Assembly (NCBI GenBank): GCA_026389925.1
Contig: JAPLGX010000171.1
Coordinates: 1 to 37,551, forward strand
Origin: Chloroflexota bacterium
Lineage (GTDB): Bacteria; Chloroflexota; Anaerolineae; Anaerolineales; RBG-16-64-43
Reading direction: 5' to 3'
DNA: 37,551 bases
Shown here: positions 33,973-37,551 of the stretch, piece after piece
Numbering within the stretch: the first letter of the stretch is position 1
Layout of the letters: every line of letters begins with the position of its first letter
The notes under the pieces: model-generated
What the model saw: the letters and a program-made list of their open reading frames with translations, nothing else
What the model was told of the DNA's origin: nothing
Database searches by the model: none
Position numbers and translations under genes: made by a program

Positions 33973-34971
33973 TTACTCGAACCCGACCTCGGATGAATCA
34001 CCGACGATCATCGAACGGAACCCGCCGCGGATGCGCGCCTGGCGCCCGACGAGCGAGCCCGACAACACCGCCCCGCTGATCTCCGCCTCCTCATCCACGA
34101 CCGAATCGCGCACAACCGAATCCTCCACCACGCAGCCGGCCGCCAGCGAGGCATACGGCCCGATCACCGCGCGCTCGATGCGCGCCGCAGGATCAACAAA
34201 GACCGGCGGAACGACGACCACGCCGGGGCGCGCCGCGGAGGCGGAGGCCGAGTTCTCCCGTCCGTGATCGAGCAGGTAACGATTGGTGTGCAGCAGAGCA
34301 TCCGGCTTGCCGCAGTCCTCCCACACCTCCACCGGTTCGACGCGCATCTTCAGCCCGCGCTCAAGCATCAGGTTGAGCGCGTCGACGAGGAAGAACTCGC
34401 CGTTGAGGTGCAGGTTGCGCTTCATCTGCTCTTCGATGGCCTGGTCCAGCGCCTCGCCCTGGGGCAAGTAGTAACAACCGACGACCACCAGGTTGTTCTG
34501 GCGGTCGGCGGGTTTCTCAACCAGACGGCGCACCCACCCGCCCTCGCCTACCTCAGCCACGCCGAAGCGCCGCGGGTCGTCGACGGCTTTGACCCAGGCC
34601 ACGCCGGCTTCGCCGCTGCCGATCGCCCGCCGCAGGTCGGTCTCGATCAGCGTGTCGACAAAAAGCAGAAGCACCGGACCGTGCAGAAACTCTCGCGCCA
34701 GCCACAGCGCGTGCGACTGCCCGAGCATCTCGCGCTGCTCGACGTAGCGCGCGGTCAGGCGCGGGTAGGCGCGCTGCACGTAGGCCTGCACCTGATCGCC
34801 CAGGTAGCCGACGATAAAGACAACCTCCTTCACGTCGGGCAGGTCGTCGAACATATCCAACACGTGGCCCAGCACGGGCTGCCCTGCCACCGGCACAAGC
34901 GGTTTGGGTTTGCTCCAGGTGAGCGGGCGCAGGCGCGTGCCGAAGCCGGCCATGGGCAAGAGCACATTCAT
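33973..34971 (-). CDS. NDP-sugar nucleotidyltransferase with left-handed beta-helix-like C-terminus
   Basis: [33 protein letters not shown]; hexapeptide-like C-terminal repeats; overlaps the gatA stop by 4 bp. Confidence 0.9.
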   Translation of the reverse strand: MNVLLPMAGFGTRLRPLTWSKPKPLVPVAGQPVLGHVLDMFDDLPDVKEVVFIVGYLGDQVQAYVQRAYPRLTARYVEQREMLGQSHALWLAREFLHGPVLLLFVDTLIETDLRRAIGSGEAGVAWVKAVDDPRRFGVAEVGEGGWVRRLVEKPADRQNNLVVVGCYYLPQGEALDQAIEEQMKRNLHLNGEFFLVDALNLMLERGLKMRVEPVEVWEDCGKPDALLHTNRYLLDHGRENSASASAARPGVVVVPPVFVDPAARIERAVIGPYASLAAGCVVEDSVVRDSVVDEEAEISGAVLSGSLVGRQARIRGGFRSMIVGDSSEVGFE

Positions 34972-36443
34972 AGCACGGGTGCCTCCAGGTGCCAGCGGGT
35001 CGATTGCTGGTAGCCCCATCCGGCGCGCAGAAGAAGCGCCTCACTCAGGGGCGGGCCGTTGAGCTGCATGCCGATGGGCAGGCGCTGCGAGTCGAACCCG
35101 CACGGCAGGGCCAGGCCGGGGATGCCGGCCAGGTTAGCCGGCAAGGTGAAGATGTCTTCGAGATACATGGCCAGCGGGTCGCTGGTGTTCTCGCCGATGC
35201 GGAAGGCCGTGGTGGGCGCCACCGGGCAGGCGATGAGATCCACCTGGCTGAAGGCGCGGTCGAAATCCTCCCGGATGAGCGTGCGCACCCTTTGCGCCTG
35301 GCCGTAGTACGCCTCGTAGTATCCGGCGGAAAGTGCGTACGTGCCGAGCATAATGCGCCGCTTGACTTCCGCGCCGAAGCGTTCACCACGAGTGACCGCA
35401 TAAGTCTGCCACAGGTCGGGCGCCGCCTGGCGCGGACCGAAGCGCATCCCATCGTAGCGCGCCAGGTTGGCCGAGGCCTCCGCCGGCGCGATCAGGTAGT
35501 ACACCGGCAGCGCGTACTCGGTGTGCGGCAGCGAGACCTCCCGCACCTCTGCCCCCAGCGCGGCCAGTACCTGCACCGCCTGGCGCACCGCCTGCTCCAC
35601 CTCAGGCTGGATGCCGGCGATAAAGTATTCGCGCGGCACCCCGACCCGCACACCGTGCAGATCCGGATCGCCTGTCAGTGACTGCAGATAGTCGGGCACG
35701 GGCTGGTCGAGAGTCGTCGAATCGAGCGGGTCGTGGCCGGCCATGATGCCCAGCACCAGCGCGGTATCCTCGACCGTGCGCGCCAGAACGCCCAGGCAGT
35801 CGAGCGAGGAGCCGTAGGCCACCAGCCCGTAACGCGAGACGCGCCCATAAGAGGGTTTGATCCCGGTCACGCCGCAGAACGAGGCCGGTTGGCGAACGCT
35901 CCCGCCGGTGTCGGTGCCCAGCGCGGCGGGCACCATGCGCGCCGCCACGGCCGCGGCGCTGCCGCCGCTCGAGCCGCCCGGCACGCGTGTGGCATCCCAC
36001 GGGTTGTAGGTCGGGCCATAGGCCGAGTTCTCGGTGGAGGAGCCCATCGCGAATTCATCGGTGTTGGTCTTGCCCACCACAATCGCCCCAGCCGCGCGCA
36101 GGCGCGCCACGCCGGTGGCATCGTAGGGAGGGGTAAAGCCCTCCAGGATCTTCGAGCCGCAGGTGCAGGGCAGCCCCGCCACGCACACCACGTCTTTGAC
36201 CGCCAGCGGCACGCCCAGGAGCGCCCCCCCAGCCTGCGCCTCGCGGCGGGCCGCTACCAAGCGGCGGTCGGCGTGGCGCGCCTCGTCCAGCGCAGCCTGC
36301 GGCCGCAGAGCAAGGAAGGCATGCTGCTTTTCATCTAATCGGTGGATGCGCTGCAAGCAGGCGCGTGTGAGTTCCAGGCTGCTGATCTCGCCGTCTCGCA
36401 GCATGCGGGCAGCCTGGGCCAGCGAAAGCGCGGTGAGGTCCAT
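34968..36443 (-). CDS. gatA: Asp-tRNA(Asn)/Glu-tRNA(Gln) amidotransferase subunit A
   Basis: Amidase signature [47 protein letters not shown]. Confidence 0.96.
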   Translation of the reverse strand: MDLTALSLAQAARMLRDGEISSLELTRACLQRIHRLDEKQHAFLALRPQAALDEARHADRRLVAARREAQAGGALLGVPLAVKDVVCVAGLPCTCGSKILEGFTPPYDATGVARLRAAGAIVVGKTNTDEFAMGSSTENSAYGPTYNPWDATRVPGGSSGGSAAAVAARMVPAALGTDTGGSVRQPASFCGVTGIKPSYGRVSRYGLVAYGSSLDCLGVLARTVEDTALVLGIMAGHDPLDSTTLDQPVPDYLQSLTGDPDLHGVRVGVPREYFIAGIQPEVEQAVRQAVQVLAALGAEVREVSLPHTEYALPVYYLIAPAEASANLARYDGMRFGPRQAAPDLWQTYAVTRGERFGAEVKRRIMLGTYALSAGYYEAYYGQAQRVRTLIREDFDRAFSQVDLIACPVAPTTAFRIGENTSDPLAMYLEDIFTLPANLAGIPGLALPCGFDSQRLPIGMQLNGPPLSEALLLRAGWGYQQSTRWHLEAPVL

Positions 36444-36456
36444 GGGGCGGGCCGGC

Positions 36457-36744
36457 TTAATCGAAGACCGGCGGCACACGGAACATGCCGCGCGCGCAGT
36501 CGGGGGCTTGGCGCAAGACCTCCTCGTGCGCGAGCGAGGGGCGCGGCTCGTCGGCGCGCGTCACCGAATGCGGCGCAAGCACCGAGGTGGTCGGAGGAAT
36601 CGAGGAGGTATCGACACCCTGCAGCCGCGCCACGTACTCGAGAACCGCTTCCAGTTGCTCGCGATACCGCGCGGCCTCGTCGGCTGTCAGGTTGAGATGT
36701 GCAAGATGGGCGATGTGCTCAACTTCTTCGCGTGTGAGCGCCAC
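36457..36744 (-). CDS. gatC: Asp-tRNA(Asn)/Glu-tRNA(Gln) amidotransferase subunit C
   Basis: ALTREEVEHIAHLAHLNLTADEAARYREQLEAVLEYVARLQGVDT; the GTG at 36744 matches typical GatC N-termini. Confidence 0.9.
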   Translation of the reverse strand: MALTREEVEHIAHLAHLNLTADEAARYREQLEAVLEYVARLQGVDTSSIPPTTSVLAPHSVTRADEPRPSLAHEEVLRQAPDCARGMFRVPPVFD

Positions 36745-36750
36745 GCGCCA

Positions 36751-36756
36751 ATTATA
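36751..36756 (-). promoter_or_regulatory. -10 box TATAAT 6 nt upstream of the gatC GTG, candidate leaderless promoter
   Basis: Minus strand TATAAT-tggcgc-GTG(36744). Confidence 0.6.
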
Positions 36757-37198
36757 CCTCACGCACTTTCATCACTCGCGTGAGATGCCCCCAGCTCGAC
36801 GAGCCTCCTCGTTCGCGCGCGCGACAGGTCGTGCGATTCTGTCGAGCCCGGTGCGCGTGCCTCCTCTATTTCTTTGCCTCTCGATCGCCCACGCCGTGGC
36901 CAATTCGTCATCTTCGCGACTTCTCTGCCCGCGAAATGGCGTGCGGCGCATTCCGTTGCGCATCCAGGCCGCATCAATGCGACACGGGTAATTTAAGACT
37001 CTCTTCAACGCCGGCTGAACAACAGGCCCAGGCGCCCAGATGTTGGAGAGCGTACAGATGTTTCTCTGCGGGTGGGGTATCGCGAGCCAGGATCCACGAG
37101 GCGTGCGGCGCGCTCGGGCTCCATGTGTTGAGCGTGCTCGTTAACCTCCATCCACCTTAAAGGTTCGATTCTTTTTACGTTTGCGTCATGCTGCGATA

Positions 37199-37228
37199 TT
37201 GCCCTAGGGTCGTCGTGTTTGCTAGAAT
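37199..37228 (+). promoter_or_regulatory. Candidate dnaA promoter TTGCCC-18-TAGAAT
   Basis: TTGCCC 37199-37204, 18-bp spacer, TAGAAT 37223-37228, ~165 nt before the dnaA ATG. Confidence 0.55.
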
Positions 37229-37342
37229 GATGTGTGCACGCCGAAGGTGCCCCACACCGCTCGGCGCGCGTCTCCACAACGGAGCGAATGCATTCTGCAG
37301 CTCCGGAAACCATACGGGAGAAACACAACGCAGACCAGCATA

Positions 37343-37362
37343 CGCTTCCCGCGCGGGAAGCG
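37343..37362. repeat. 20-bp perfect palindrome in the dnaA 5' leader
   Basis: CGCTTCCCGC|GCGGGAAGCG. Confidence 0.85.
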
Positions 37363-37393
37363 AAACGGCGCATCGCTGTAGATCGAGGCCCGC

Positions 37394-37551
37394 ATGAACG
37401 GCGAACAGGCATGGCAGGCGGCAGTCGGGCAGTTGCAGATGGAATTGAGCAAGGCGACGTTCGATACCTGGGTGCGCGACGCGCACTTTGCCTCGTACGC
37501 GGATGGCACTTTCACCATCTCGGTGCTCAACGGATATGCCCGCGATTGGCT
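37394..37551 (+). CDS. dnaA: Chromosomal replication initiator DnaA, N-terminal fragment (truncated by window end)
   Basis: MNGEQAWQAAVGQLQMELSKATFDTWVRDAHFASYADGTFTISVLNGYARDW matches the DnaA domain I pattern. Confidence 0.88.
   Translation, partial: MNGEQAWQAAVGQLQMELSKATFDTWVRDAHFASYADGTFTISVLNGYARDW

Noticed and set aside
37152-37180. tRNA T-arm-like sequence AAAGG-TTCGATT-CTTTT upstream of dnaA
   Set aside because: No matching acceptor, D-arm or anticodon arm in the preceding ~60 nt; probably chance, or at most a degenerate remnant.
36757-37393. Canonical DnaA boxes (TTATCCACA)
   Set aside because: Best matches by eye were about 7/9 (for example gtctccaca); not enough to call.
37288-37551. 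Out-of-frame ORF overlapping the dnaA start (MHSAAPETIREKHNADQH...)
   Set aside because: Open only because of GC-rich composition and truncation by the window end; no good evidence of coding.
1-37551. CRISPR arrays, transposases, integrases, rRNA genes
   Set aside because: No regularly spaced direct repeats, no recognisable transposase/integrase motifs in the ORFs, and no rRNA-like segments noticed.

Overview
High-GC bacterial chromosomal segment. Gene content and style suggest a Chloroflexota/Anaerolineae-like organism, but this is inference and no search was run. The window is almost entirely coding, with no credible mobile element, CRISPR array or complete tRNA/rRNA. Main blocks: (1) an 80-bp perfect palindrome at the left edge, a GNAT acetyltransferase and a DUF4173-like membrane protein; (2) a LuxR-type response regulator and sensor kinase; (3) a + strand cluster of membrane protein, selA, M24 peptidase, tsaD and a small SWIM zinc-finger protein; (4) a complete minus-strand System I cytochrome c maturation cluster (zinc-ribbon protein, ccmE, ccmF, ccmH, ccmG, CcmI-like zinc ribbon, di-cytochrome lipoprotein, ccmA, ccmB, ccmC, and a 53-aa ccmD absent from the ORF track); (5) a + strand cluster of phosphoribosyltransferase, sulfite-oxidase-like protein, pcm and a phosphatase-like lipoprotein; (6) minus-strand dnaN, PEP/pyruvate-binding protein and glutamate dehydrogenase; (7) a minus-strand gatC-gatA-(four unrelated genes)-gatB cluster; (8) the 5' end of dnaA at the right edge. 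Most interesting: a promoter / 12-codon leader peptide / terminator arrangement ahead of the SWIM protein; a Ccm system combining CXXXY-type CcmE with CcmG and CcmH, plus a di-heme lipoprotein with a CcmI-like tail; a recurring -10 box exactly 6 nt before start codons, suggesting leaderless mRNAs; and a serine protease with an EF-hand-like insertion and a tandemly duplicated C-terminal domain.
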